The notes below the pieces were generated by a model. It saw only the letters and a program-made list of their open reading frames with translations. It did no database searches and was not told the DNA's origin. Both the position numbers and the translations under genes were made by a program. A stretch of 64,000 nucleotides of DNA, taken from NCBI GenBank assembly GCA_949752795.1, contig OX457070.1:28606588-28670587 (forward strand). The letters are read 5' to 3'. Each line of letters starts with the position of its first letter. The first letter of the stretch is position 1. Positions 10,869 through 22,200 of this stretch are shown here, in pieces. The stretch is from Hyperoodon ampullatus. Lineage: Eukaryota > Chordata > Mammalia > Artiodactyla > Ziphiidae.

Positions 10869-12507
10869 GAAGCCTGTTCTAGGTCTTTATTTTTAGATTT
10901 TCAAGAAAGAAGTTTCCACACAATGAGCTTTTCTTCCATCACACGCAGTCTTTCCTGTCATTTTTATCCCCAGCTGCATTGTCAACCTTTTGCTCACATC
11001 TTTTCCTTTTCCCCCAGAGAAGCAGCATCCTGAGGCTGTAATGAGCATGGCGGGTGGGAGCCTGTCCTAGACAGAGCCCTGGGTAAGCAGACGTTCCCTC
11101 CTCCATCCCTCTTCGGTGCCCCAGCAACTCCTAGGTACCCCTCTTTCTCCACTCCCAGGTGCCCAGGGTCCCTTTTACAATAAAGTAAGGCAGCCTACAT
11201 CCTCCCAGTGGGCACCCCTAAGTGCGCCATGTCCTCCTTGGGGGCCTATGAGCCCTGGATGTCTGCAAAGCTCCAGGAAGAAAGCCGGCTCATTAGGTCA
11301 CAGTGATGTATCGGTAGAAAGGACAAATATCCAATTGAATCTCCCAAGAGGGATGGCCTTTAAAAGGAGAAGACATATTAGGCAAATAAACCTCTAAATG
11401 ATGGAACTGCGGGCACAGAGGAGCAGGGTGAGGATGTTCAGGCAGCCTGGTGAGGTTTGGGGGAAGAGCGCCCCTCGCTCCCACTCTGCACCTGGGTTTA
11501 GTTTGCCCTGCCTCTCAGGCTTACACAGACTGGGCTCATTTTGCCCTGTGACTGGGTTTTTCATACAAGTGCTGTGTTTGCATCTACCTAGGTGCACGTA
11601 TGTCTGTGTCTGCTTGTCAGGTCACTGTTTACCTTAGGTGCATCTGTGTAACGATCGGCCCTTTTGAAGAACATCATTATTCAAAGCACCTGAGGTGATG
11701 CTCCGCTCACATGTCCCCATCATCCAACCCCAGGGGGTCACACTCGTCTTTTCCCACCACTCCGTTCACACCGGGCAGAAGAGACGAGATACTGCACATA
11801 GACTATCCACGGGCTGCAATTTGGAAAGGAAATAGGGTTCATTTTCTTGACACTATCTTCCACCAGTTAAAAGTGGTAACAATTGCCTGTGGGACTCTGG
11901 AGGAATTATGAAGTGTTAATTAGTAGAAGCTCTATGTATTTAAAATATATGGCATATTTAAATAATTATTACATTAAACCTACTTTGCAGAGTTGAGAAA
12001 CCATCTGGTCCAAAAAATCTGAGGAATTGAATTTTGCTGCATATATTAAGAGAGGTGTTTAAATGCTTCTGGAAATGGTCATTTTTTGTCACTTTTAATC
12101 CCTTAGATATGGAAACTGAGGCCCAGGAAGCAGGGGGTGACCTGGCTGTGGTTACCTCCTGGGCTATTCTAATTGATGTGTTTCCATCTCCCACAGTAGA
12201 GGTTGAAAGCACTCCTCATGTCCAGAGGGTGTGTTTAGAATGTGAACGAATTACAACTGTGGTTGTTCCTTAGAAGTCACATATTTCACACTTGATCCCA
12301 ATGACTCGTGACTCTTTGGGCTTGAAAGTGAAAAGCAAGCACTCCCTGCCATATTCTACAGAGACAAGGAAGACAGAGCCTGGAGACCCAGTCCAGTCAC
12401 AGACAACTAAGTATTAGTGTGTCTTTCTTTGGACACATCCCACCCTCTTGGGCTCAGTTTTCTCATAGGTTTAAAGACGTGGGAGGGGAGGGTTGGGCTG
12501 TGTATCA
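10869..12507. other. No gene; one small MIR-like scrap
   Basis: Unassigned except for an inverted MIR-like piece near 12095-12165 (TAGATATGGAAACTGAGGCCC). Confidence 0.4.
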
Positions 12508-12700
12508 GTCAGGGTCTAACAAGGAAAGTAGGAACTTCTTCAAGTATCTCAACAGAGGGAATTGAATGCAGGACAATTACACAAGTAATGGAGGAGATGA
12601 AACAGATAGGGTATGAGAAGGTAGCCCCGAGGTTAGCCTCAGTGGGATGTCTCTTCTTCCTCGAAGCTGGAGGGAGAAGGGGAGGAGGGGGTATCGTCCC
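12508..12700. mobile_element. Ancient interspersed repeat, family not identified
   Basis: The text beginning TATCAGTCAGGGTCTAAC and running through GAGGGAATTGAATGCAGG and AATTACACAAGTAATGGAGG recurs in mammalian genomes as an old repeat. I cannot name the family with confidence. Confidence 0.35.
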
Positions 12701-14365
12701 AGCCCAGGGGCCAGGGCCACTCTGTGGAAGCTGGAACATGGGGGCCTCTGGGGCAAGAGCTGGGGCTGTGGAGGGGATGCTGCTTGAGGCAGAGAACGAG
12801 GGAGGAAATACTCTGGCATCTTCCCCCCACAAACCTCGGGTCAGTGTCTCCTACTGCCCCCAACCCAGCAGGAAGCCAGATGACGTGGAGCCTGCAGGCA
12901 TCGGCAGGGAAGGCTGAGAAATGGTTAGGCTGGGAGCAGCCCAGGCCAAGCTGCTGTTGAAGTCCCTGTTAACTCTGACATTCAATGAGAGAGAGAAGTT
13001 CAGTGTGTCCTCAAGGGTGTGCCGATGGGAAAATCAGGCCAATAAGGCCACACTGGTCTTTAATGAGACTCCCCATCCCAGCATCAGAAACAAACCTTCT
13101 CAAGGTACACCTGCCTTGTTCTGCGCTGGGCTTGCCTTTATGGGGGGAAAACGGGGCAAGACTTCAGGGAAGGTGTTTGTGGGTGTGGGGAGGAGGGCTA
13201 GGTACAAGATGGGGAGCGGAAGAAAGAGGAGGCAGAAAAGGGTTCATACCTGTGGGTGGAGAGCTGAACCCAAAGGCAAAGGGGTCAAAGGGCCTCACCC
13301 ATGACCAGTGATGGTCGCTGTCTGGGCAAAACGATGCTTCCCATCATAAAATAATTCACAACAGGGCAGTGTCCACATCAGGCTTTTCTAGAATGTTTAA
13401 CGGATTTCACACAAGGCACCTTTTTCAAGGAGTGTCTTCAATCAGCACCTGTCAGACTGGATTGGCTGGACATCCCCTTGCCTAAGGTGTTCTCCTCCCA
13501 AAGAAGGGAAGTGGTGTTAGCTCTGTCCTCAGCTCGGGACAAACCGCTCACACAGATGTCAGCTGCAGTGGAGTTTGAGGTGCTAACAGTCCCCCATCTC
13601 TGGGCTTCAGGCTCTTTACCTGTGAAGTGAGGGGTTCTCCGACCCCTGCACTTGGGACCTACCCCAGTCCCTGGCAGACAGGGGCAGGAAATGGTCCTTC
13701 CGCCAGGCTGGGAATAGGACACTCACACAGCCATGTCCCAGGAGGTCTGAACCGAGAGCACGGCTGTGGCTCAAGGGTGGACTAAGTAACCGGAAGCCCT
13801 TTGTAATAACTCCAGGTTTTGCGTTTCCTGTGGAACGGGGAGTGTGCAGAGCACGGCAACGCTGCCCATGAATCCACGCTTCTCTGCCCGCTGCCCTCAG
13901 GCCTCACGCGCTCTCCTCTCCGGCTTCCTTGAAGGGCTTACCTCTCGTTCTCTCCCCACTTCCCTTCCGGTCCATTCTGCATTACGAAGCCCAAAGAACC
14001 AAGGAGGTGAGGCAGGCTCTTGACATTCAGGGAGGGAAGGCCCGTGGTGGGGGGAAGAGCTGGGGACACTCATGCGTTAGTCATTTTTGTCCTGACATAT
14101 ACAGAGATGAGCAATAGCTGGAAAAGATGCCAGTTTGGTGACAAATGAGAGGTCCTGGAGCTGAGAAGAGGGAGAGAGTAGAAGGACCTAGACCAGGGGA
14201 AGAGGAGAGGTCTGGCCTGAGCCAGGCTGCAGAGGCAGGGATGCATGTGCTGCGTTGGGGTGGAGAGGGAGGGCCTGTCTGTTGGTCTGGGCTGGGCCTT
14301 TCATGTAGTAGGAGCGGGAAGATGGCACCTCAGGGCCAACCTGAGGAGCTTGAAAGCCTGTCCAG
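12701..14365. other. No gene recognised
   Basis: GC-leaning non-coding sequence. Several open frames of 80-130 codons occur on both strands but overlap each other and match no family I know. Confidence 0.5.
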
Positions 14366-14382
14366 AAAGAAATGGCATGGTG

Positions 14383-14580
14383 GGCTTCCTTGGTGGCGCA
14401 GTGGTTGGGAGTCCGCCTGCCGATGCAGGGGACATGGGTTCGTGCCCCGGTCCGGGAAGATCCCACATGCCGCAGAGCGGCTGGGCCCGTGAGCCATGGC
14501 CGCTGAGCCTGTGCGTCCAGAGCCTGTGCTCCGCAACGGGAGAGGCCACAGCAGTGAGAGGCCCGCGTACTGCAAAAGAA
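14383..14580 (+). mobile_element. CHR-2-type SINE, sense
   Basis: Complete copy with a very clear 17-bp target-site duplication, AAAGAAATGGCATGGTG, at 14366-14382 and 14581-14597. The tail is short (CAAAAGAA) and merges with the duplication. Confidence 0.97.
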
Positions 14581-14597
14581 AAAGAAATGGCATGGTG

Positions 14598-15150
14598 CCA
14601 CCCCCCTGCCCCCAGCCCACAGCAGGTGCTGGAAACCAATCCCCACGTTCTTTCTGACTGAAGGCAGAGGAGGACTCAAGCTCCCCTAGGGCAGTGCTGC
14701 TGATTCATGGGAGCTGGTACATGGTATAAAGCCTGGGGACCATCTGGCTACAGACAAGATGACATGGATGGTTTTTGTGAAGCATTTTAGACATATAACC
14801 ATGGGTGTGGATTGGATTGAAGGAGCAAGTGCTGGAGAAAGAGATGAGTGGGGAAATGAATGTAGGGAGATTTCAGGCCACGGGACATCTGTATCTTCTT
14901 CTGCCCATTCTTACTTTGGACTTGGTGGACCCGCCTTTTTTGTTTTCAGTTTTAAACCTAGGCTCTTTTATGGGGTAAAGCTCCTCCACTCCTGCCGTCA
15001 TCTGGGGCATCCGTGCAGCTGCCTTTCCCCTCTTGTCTATCAAACTGAGCTTCTAGGTACTGAGTCATGGAAGAGCTCAGGCTATGTTAGAGGCACATTC
15101 TTGCCTTCTTTTTGGACCAGGTGCTTTTCACTCCATAAAAACATTATGGC
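14598..15150. other. No gene recognised
   Basis: A plus-strand open frame at 14759-15166 has no recognisable domain and runs into the next SINE. I treat it as chance. Confidence 0.5.
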
Positions 15151-15166
15151 AAAAGTACTGATGTAG

Positions 15167-15540
15167 GGACTTCCCTGGGGGTCCAGTGACAAAGAATCCG
15201 CCTTCCAATGCAGGGGACGCGGGTTCGATCCCTGCTCGGGGAACTAATATCCCACGTGCCATGGGGCAACTAAGCCCGCGCGCCACCACTACTGAGCTAG
15301 CACGCCTCAACGAGAGAGCCCGCGTGCCACAAACTACAGAGCCCGTGCACTCTGGAGCCTGCACGCCACAACTAGAGAGAGAAAACCCTTATGCCACAAC
15401 TAGAGAGGAGGCCGTGTGCCACAACGAAGAGCCCGCACGCCACAACGAAAGATCCCGCATGCCTCAACGAAGATCCCGCATGCCGCAACTAAGATGCGAC
15501 ACAGCCAAAAAAATAAAGCAAATAATTAAATATTAAAAAA
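15167..15540 (+). mobile_element. CHR-1-type SINE, sense, with expanded internal tandem repeats
   Basis: The head is GGGACTTCCCTGGGGGTCCAG, with a B-box-like GGTTCGATCCC. It ends in an A-rich tail, and AAAAGTACTGATGTAG (16 bp) repeats at 15151-15166 and 15541-15556. At about 374 bp it is longer than the CHR copies elsewhere in the window. The extra length is a degenerate tandem array (15295-15500) of units of about 16-22 bp built on GCCACAACGAAGAGCCCGC. Confidence 0.93.
15295..15500 (+). repeat. Degenerate tandem array inside the CHR-1 SINE
   Basis: About ten variants of a GCCACAAC(T/G)A.AGA...CCCGCA unit, varying in length and sequence. They share CHR-1 3' half sequence, so this is internal expansion, not a separate repeat. 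Confidence 0.8.
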
Positions 15541-15556
15541 AAAAGTACTGATGTAG

Positions 15557-15989
15557 AAGTCTCCATCCAGTTCATTGAAATTAGAGAACTGGGATTCTGT
15601 CATCAAAGTTTCCATTCTCCCAGGAATTGTTCTGGGCCCTTCATAAGCCAGAGATAATCTGGTGTTTTGTTTTGGTTTTTTCCATCCAAAAAGATGAAAC
15701 CACTTCTTGGTTGACCCTGTTAGAGAGTGATGAACTGGAGCAGTCAGAAGCCATTAGCACTGGCCCAGTGAGCTGCTGTTCAATTTAGAAGCATCGGCTA
15801 AGCCCAGGGAGACATGTCATCAAAGGTCAACAACTTGCATCCACTCTTCATCCTGCAGCTGAAAGCTGGGCTCCTTCGCTGCCACGGTGGCCCTGCATGG
15901 TGGCTCGTTGCGTCTACAAATTCTGAGCTTTTGGTTTTAGGGGTCCACTTTGCAATCGTGGTGCTGTTGATGACAATAGGCTCTTGTAC
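15557..15989. other. No gene recognised
   Basis: Non-coding sequence with no repeat assigned. Confidence 0.4.
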
Positions 15990-16145
15990 CCTCACTGCTC
16001 AAAGCATGGTCTGTAGACCAGCGGTATCAGCCTCACCCAGGAGCTTTTGAGAAATGCACAATCTCAGGCCTCACTCCGGACCCGCTGATTGAATCAGCGT
16101 CTGCAGGTCAGCAAGATCCTCAGGCAATGTGTGTGAATTTTAGGG
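15990..16145 (+). mobile_element. MER5A-type hAT DNA transposon relic
   Basis: TCAAAGCATGGTCTGTAGACC, AGCGGTATCAGCCTCACC, TTTTGAGAAATGCACAATCTC and CTGATTGAATCAGCGTCTG follow the order of MER5A, a non-autonomous hAT element. Confidence 0.75.
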
Positions 16146-16229
16146 TCAGAGAAGCCTGAAACAGCTGGGGAGGCCACAGGTGTGAAATCAAGGTGTCAGC
16201 TGGGCTGAAGTCCCGCCAGAGCTCTAAGG

Positions 16230-16520
16230 GAGAATCTTTTCTTTCCCCTTCCAGCTTCTGGTGGCTCCTGGTATTCCTTGCCTTGTGGCTGCATCATTCA
16301 GATCTCTGCATCCATCTCCATGTGGCTTGTAAGGACAGTTGTGATGGGACTCAGGGCCCACCAGGATAACTCAGGATGATTTAATCTTGAGATTCTTAAT
16401 TTAATTACATCAGTAAAGATCCATTTTCCAAATCAGGTCACATTCGCAGGTTCTGGGAGTTGGGACATGGACCTAATTGTCTGAGGGGAGGGGCCACTGT
16501 TCAACCCACTGCAGACCCCT
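16230..16520 (-). mobile_element. MaLR-type LTR relic (MLT1-like), antisense
   Basis: Features in order: TTCTGGTGGCTCCTGG, CATGTGGCTTGTAAGGAC, GGGCCCACCAGGATAA, TAATTACATCAGTAAAGATCC, CAAATCAGGTCACATTCGCAGG and GTTCAACCCACTGCA. This is the pattern of an inverted mammalian MaLR LTR. The subfamily is uncertain. Confidence 0.6.
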
Positions 16521-16619
16521 CTGGAACATTCCCAGGCAGATGCTTCCAGCCCCTTGCCATAGCTCACCCCCCGCAGCTAGTCCAGCCTGGCATTCTGATT
16601 TAGCCGTACTGCTGAACAC

Positions 16620-16872
16620 TGATGAATAATACCAGCATTACTGATGCCTTTCCTATGACAGATATTGCCCTCCATGTTTCACATGGACGAATCCATTTGA
16701 TTGCAACACCCCCTCAGGGCTGCTACTCTAATTACCACGCCCACTTTACGGATGAGGAAACTGAAGCTCCAAGTAGTTCAGGAACTCGCCTAAGCTCTCA
16801 CAGCAAGTAGAGTTGAACTTGGCCTACACACCAGGCAGTCTGCCTCAGAATCTGTGCTCTTTACCATACGCT
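16620..16872 (-). mobile_element. MIR SINE, antisense
   Basis: Inverted MIR with TTTACGGATGAGGAAACTGAAG and a diverged CACAGCAAGTAGAGTTGAAC, ending near GTGCTCTTTACCATACG. Confidence 0.75.
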
Positions 16873-18535
16873 TCATCATTCAGAAGCATTATTAAATGCT
16901 TCAGAAATTATGGAAGGTTCAAGAGGTGGAGGAGAGAGATGGCACCAGGACTCTTTGTCCCACTGCCCAGTGAGGCTGGGCCCAAAGAAGGCCAGGATCC
17001 GGTGTGGGCCCTTCTGCTCCCACCACACAGTGCCTGGAGGTCGGGGGACCCCCAGTTGTTGGTGCCCGGAGGATGGGGAGCACATCTTCCTCAGCAGTGA
17101 GTGACTGACACAGTGCCTCCCATCTATGTCAAAGGACCACATGCATAGCCATGGCCGGGGACATTGCTCGGGGCGGGGATTGCTGGGGACTCTCTCTGTG
17201 GACCTGCCCAGGATGGATGCTCAGCTCTCTAGAGGGCGCGGAGCTGAGTCCTGCAACCCCAAGATGGGGCTCCAAGTCAAGGAGAGCCAGAAGCAAAATC
17301 CAAGAGTCCAGGAGGGGCCAGAACCACAGGGGAGATGTTACCAGGCCACCTCCTGGTGTGCCTGGGTGAGCAGCCCAGGGAGCATTACAACCGGGCTTGA
17401 GCTCTGAAGGCCCACGTGCATGGTGTGTGTTTGTGGGGGGCACAAGGGGGCAGAGGCAAATGTGCCCTGGACAGGTGCATGGTTTCATTAGGATGCTGGC
17501 AGCTGAGCCAAGTTCTGAATCCCTCATGAAAAGGCCACCCAGAAATGCAGGTGAGACATTCTCATGAGAGAGGTACTGCTATGGCCGCCATTTAGAAATG
17601 AAGCACACAGTGCCCACGGTCACACAGCTGCTCAGTCCCTCACCCCACAGCGCAGCATGGGCTCTGGAATGTCAGGCTTATGGCAGGGCAGTGCTGAGCA
17701 CAGTGCCTGGGCATAGCGGGCACTTAAAAAATGTATATATATATATATATATAGATTCTACCGCAAAACTTTTTCATTTAACACTGTATAGGTACATGTT
17801 TCCATGAGACAGCCTGCATGGCTAAGTGCCTTGTGGGTGTTTACCGTTAAAGAAGGTACTTAGATGAGTATTTAGTATGGTTTCATCACTTGGCACTTTT
17901 GATCTGCCTCCTGCCTTGGGCTCACACATGCCATTTGTCTACTAACTAGCATGTGAAACCTCATTTAATTTGTTTTAACTACCCTTGCTTTGAATGCTGA
18001 GAGTGGGATCTCCCCTTGCATTCATCCTCTTTATACCCTTCACGATTTTCTGCCTTGGTTTGCAGTCTTTTGCCACCTTCATTTTTCCCAGACTGAGAGA
18101 CTCACCCCTTTCTCTTGAGTTCCAAGCCTGACTGCTAAGAATCGCCAGAAGCCCTTCCCAAGGCACAAGCATGGTGATGACTGGATACAGCCTTTTGTAC
18201 TTACAATAAATGTCGGGTTGAGAGGGTCAGAGAATTAGCTGGAAAAGCCCACACCCAGTCCAGGCATTCTCAGCAGTGGCGTAAGCAGCATCACAACCAA
18301 CAGTGGAAGCTCTAGACTACCTGCTCAGATGGAAAAGTGGAGCCCAGCATTTAAAAATGCATAATCAGCCCCAAATCTACCTGTGTCTTTAGTACAGAAA
18401 TTCAGCAGCAGACATAACCTAATTTTATTAAGCTCAATTTCACAGATTCTTTGACATTCCCTTGAGAACATTTGATGGGGCAGTCAGCCCAGATGTACAC
18501 TCGATGGCAAGACGGAATCCAGACTGTGATTTAAA
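16873..18535. other. No gene; (TA)n and a MIR scrap
   Basis: Non-coding. An inverted MIR-like piece lies near 17580-17690, and a (TA)n tract at 17734-17753. Overlapping open frames on both strands near 17.13-17.53 kb match nothing I know. Confidence 0.45.
17734..17753. repeat. (TA)n microsatellite
   Basis: About ten TA units. Confidence 0.95.
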
Positions 18536-18547
18536 GATTCAGTTGTT

Positions 18548-18768
18548 GGGCTTCCCTGGTGGCGCAGTGGTTGAGAGTCCGCCTGTCGATGCAGGGGACG
18601 CGGGTTCGTGCTCCAGTCCGGGAAGATCCCACATGCCGCGGAGCGGCTGGGCCTGTGAGCCATGGCTGCTGAGCCTGCGCGTCCGGAGCCTGTGCTCTGC
18701 AACGGGAGAGGCCACAACAGTGAGAGGTCTGCGTACCACAAAAAAAACAAACAAACCAAAACTGATAG
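18548..18768 (+). mobile_element. CHR-2-type SINE, sense
   Basis: Complete copy. The target-site duplication GATTCA(G/A)TTGTT lies at 18536-18547 and 18769-18780 with one mismatch. The tail is A-rich with AAC interruptions. Confidence 0.95.
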
Positions 18769-18821
18769 GATTCAATTGTTACACTGTCATAGACCACATG
18801 AGGACTGATTGAATAGTAGCA

Positions 18822-19060
18822 CGTAACATTTATTGAGCACTTATTATCTACCAGACCCTGTGCCAAGCCTGTCCTTACATAAATTGCCTCATATGATCCC
18901 CTGAGGAGGCACTGTTCCTGTCTCCATTGTACAGATGGAGAAACTGAGGTTTCGAGAAACTAAGTAACAGTTGGAAAGGTGCAGAGCTGGGATTTGATCC
19001 TGGGCCCTTAATGCTCTCCAGAGCCCGGATCTTAGTGACGATGTTGCATGGTAGAGCCAA
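18822..19060 (-). mobile_element. MIR SINE, antisense
   Basis: Inverted MIR: ATTTATTGAGCACTTATTATC, CCATTGTACAGATGGAGAAAC, GCAGAGCTGGGATTTGATCC, then TCTCCAGAGCCCGGATCTTAG. Confidence 0.85.
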
Positions 19061-20259
19061 CTCTCTGGGCTCTTAATGTAATGAGATAGCTTTGGACTCC
19101 TTTTGAGTAATTTACCATCCCAGCCCATCCCCACTCCCTGTAATAGTTCTTAATTTTCTCTCTGCTTGCCTTAAATCTCTCTACTCCCAATATTGGGAAA
19201 ATGCAGGGCAGATTCCAAAGGCAGATCTGGGAGGGTTCTTGGAGTGAGGATACCGGGGATTGGTCGAGCACTTACTATGTGCTAGTCCTTCTGGAGAACA
19301 CTTCCAGCCATGGATGTTTTCATTGGCTCAGTGAATCAGAAATCCAGGTGGTGGATCTATTTCCATTTTGTCTCATCTTGATGTCTTTTAAGTTTGGCCT
19401 TCTCATCCTAGTCTGGTTCTGCCTGATGACATTATGGTCCTGTTTCACACAGGAGGAAGATGCCTCCTCAGCAGAACACGGATGTATACTGTTTGGGAGC
19501 CAGGCATGTCAGTCTGCCTTGCTCTGTAGATCTTGGGACAGCATCCCTGGCAGAAGCAGGATCGATAGCCAACAAACCTCGTCTGCCGAGGATGTGGTTC
19601 ATTCTATTAGACATAGAGGACACAGCATCCGATAGCTGTTTCCTGGACTTCTTGGCTGGAGGTGGAGTTGGGGGCAAGAGGAGTCCTGCCACATGAAGGA
19701 CAAATGCTCTCAGGTTAGGCCCCAAAGCAGAATCAACTGTTTTGTGTTTGAATCTGACCAAGGTGAAACTTTTCAAAATATGGCTCCATTGGTTTTTGGG
19801 CACAGTCTTTCCTGAAGGCAAAAGGTAGATGAGATGACCGCTTAAAAGTACCTGTGACTGGATTCTAGGACAGCCTGAGGTGTGGAACAGTGAATCAGAG
19901 GACGTGTCAGTTCAATTAGACGGGCTTTTGGATGAGCTTTCATCCACATAGTATGCAAGTTTGGCTGACCTCCTCACTGAAAGGACTGAGTGTTTGAAGG
20001 CTGAGCCCAGCCATCCTGCTAGTTCAGGACTGTCTCTGCATCACTAGGGTTTCCTGAATCCCCCTTTCTTTCATTTCACTGAACGCATGAGGTCCGCATG
20101 GTTTTGTGACTGGTGGCAGGGATACCTGGCAAGTGTGTTAAAGCTCATGCTGGTGCATCAAGGTTGAGACCTCCCTGGAACCCTGTGGTTCACGAGCCTG
20201 TACTGGAGCACTGTCCCCCACCCCCAGTGTTGTAATGATCTATGTATGTATCACTCAGT
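19061..20259. other. No gene; faint MIR-like segment
   Basis: Non-coding. Positions 19255-19460 begin with GAGCACTTACTATGTGCTAG and may be a badly eroded inverted MIR. Confidence 0.35.
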
Positions 20260-20375
20260 AATGCAATGGCACCCCATAGCTCTGTGATCCTGATCAAGTC
20301 ACTCCATTTCCTGAGCCTCAGTTTCCTCACCTGAAAACCAGGATGATGGGCTCTTCACCGCAGCACTGATGAGAA
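20260..20375 (+). mobile_element. MIR fragment, sense
   Basis: AGCTCTGTGATCCTGATCAAG, then TTCCTGAGCCTCAGTTTCC and TCACCTGAAAACCAGGATGATG match the MIR core. Confidence 0.7.
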
Positions 20376-21335
20376 GGGCTGGGCACAGCTCCAATACCTA
20401 TTTGGGTTTAACAGCCCCAATTTTTTGGATTGAATAATGTCTTCCTTCTTAGGCCTGCAGCAGTCAGGGGGTTAAAGGATTCTTCCAGCCAAGGGAGTTT
20501 CCGGAGATGGACAGAGGGAGACTCTCTCCTTCCTCCTTTGCCCTTTCTTCTTTGAAACTATTTTCATCCTAAGTGGTGACAGCAGTTAATACCTTATGCA
20601 GAGCTGTGGAAAATTCAGAAGTACTTGAAGAAGCTGATGATAAGCTTCAGCTGTAATCCCACCACCCAGGGGCATGAGCTTTCTCTTTATCTGAACAGAC
20701 CAGGCAGGGTGTGGTCCGGTCCCTTGTTCAACGGTCTCCATTTACTCTGCAAAGTAACAGCAGCAGGGCCTTGACCAGCTCCTCCCTCACTTCTGGAAGT
20801 TTCATTCAGGGATCGGTGAGTTTGGGCTCTGACTTTAAGTCTCAGGCTTGAAGCAAATGCCATGCTGTCCTTGTCTGGAGCTGACCTGTGGGGCTGGGGG
20901 CCTGGGGCTTTAGAGGCTGGCACCACCCAGGGGGTGGCCGTGCCCATGGCAGCAGTGGGAGCAACTGCGGAAGGACCACTTGCCATGTCTTTCTGCTTCG
21001 GGCTTGGGGTGCGAGTGATACAGACCGTCTGGACACCTCCCACTGAAGTGGCAGGAGACAGGCACTCGGCTACCTTGTGGGCTCATGGGGCTGAAACAGA
21101 TTTTAACCAAAAATCAGACAACTTGAGCATCTTCTTCGAGACCTTCTGTTCCTTTTACAGCTACAAGGAACGACCCACAGAAAAGTGATTTCATACTCCA
21201 CTGGTGACATATACATGGTCTTCAGTGGGACAGGGAAGAAAATGACCTGTGACAGGGAGCGTCTTTCATGATTTGTGGTCCCCGGCTGCTCTCCTAGGAG
21301 GGCGAATCTCAGCAGAATCTTTGCTGAGTTGTCTC
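20376..21335. other. No gene recognised
   Basis: Non-coding. Open frames on opposite strands at 20687-21043 and 20862-21188 overlap and lack family similarity. Confidence 0.45.
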
Positions 21336-21350
21336 AAGAGTGTGAGGGTG

Positions 21351-21557
21351 GGCTTCCCTGGTGGCGCAGTGGTTGAGAGTCCGCCTGCCGATGCAGGGGA
21401 CACGGGTTCGTGCCCCGGTCCGGGAAGATCCCACATGCCGCGGAGCAACTAGGCCCGTGAGCCATGGCCGCTGAGCCTGCGCGTCCGGAGGCTGTGCTCC
21501 GCATCGGGAGAGGCCACAACAGTGAGAGGCCCGCATACCGCAAAAAAAAAAAAAAAA
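21351..21557 (+). mobile_element. CHR-2-type SINE, sense
   Basis: Complete copy with a clean poly(A) tail. The target-site duplication AAGAGTGTGAGGGTG (15 bp) lies at 21336-21350 and 21558-21572. Confidence 0.97.
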
Positions 21558-21572
21558 AAGAGTGTGAGGGTG

Positions 21573-22081
21573 CAAACTGGAGATGCCCAGAGGGAGTTCC
21601 AGGGCTCCCCTGAGCGGGGAGCTGAGGGTCCTGCGGTGGAGGGGTGGGGCAGAGGAGGAGCTACTGGAGGGAAGAGGTGAGAGGGATGGATAAGGGGGCG
21701 GGGCTGAGCCAAGGGTGTCTATTACCTTCTCCTCCGTGTGGCCACAGTCGGTGCTATATTGTGGAGTTGGCTTTGTTAGAGTTCCAATCAATTACTGGAA
21801 TTCTGTCTCAAAATAGGCAAGAAGAACGGCTGCAGGCCCAGCCATTTGGGTTACATAACAAAAGAACAGGTTACTTTAGAGGAGGTGATTTAGGCTCTAG
21901 GGTGCCTGCCACTCACGCCCCATTATCACGTTACTCTGAAATGGGCTGCTCAGGGGTCTGTCTCCCCACGCTGTTCCCTGGACTCCCCCAGGGCCTTACT
22001 CACCTCTGGGGCCCCAGGGCCTGGACAGTGCTGCTCTGCTGAACCATCCTAACTCCTCCCAATTCACCGTTAGTTGAGTTT
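21573..22081. other. No gene recognised
   Basis: Non-coding sequence, no repeat assigned. Confidence 0.4.
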
Positions 22082-22200
22082 TAGTTCAAATAATATTTAT
22101 TCAGCACCTACCTGGCACCAGGCCCTATAGCAACACAAGGAATAGAGAAATGGCAAAGACACAGGCCCTGCCTGCTAGGAGCTCATGGTAATAGATTGTT
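22082..22200 (-). mobile_element. LINE-2 3' end fragment, antisense
   Basis: AATAATATTTATTCAGCACC, TACCTGGCACCAGGCCCTAT and GCCCTGCCTGCTAGGAGCTCATGG fit the inverted L2 3' terminus. Confidence 0.65.

Noticed and set aside
14188..14679. Open frames of 90-160 codons over CHR-2 copies, with similar proteins at many loci
   Set aside because: Every one is the translated SINE body (for example [19 protein letters not shown]), so it recurs wherever the SINE does. These are not genes.
15295..15500. Regularly spaced short repeats resembling a CRISPR array
   Set aside because: The units are degenerate, spacing is irregular, there are no spacers, and they lie inside a SINE of a mammalian genome.
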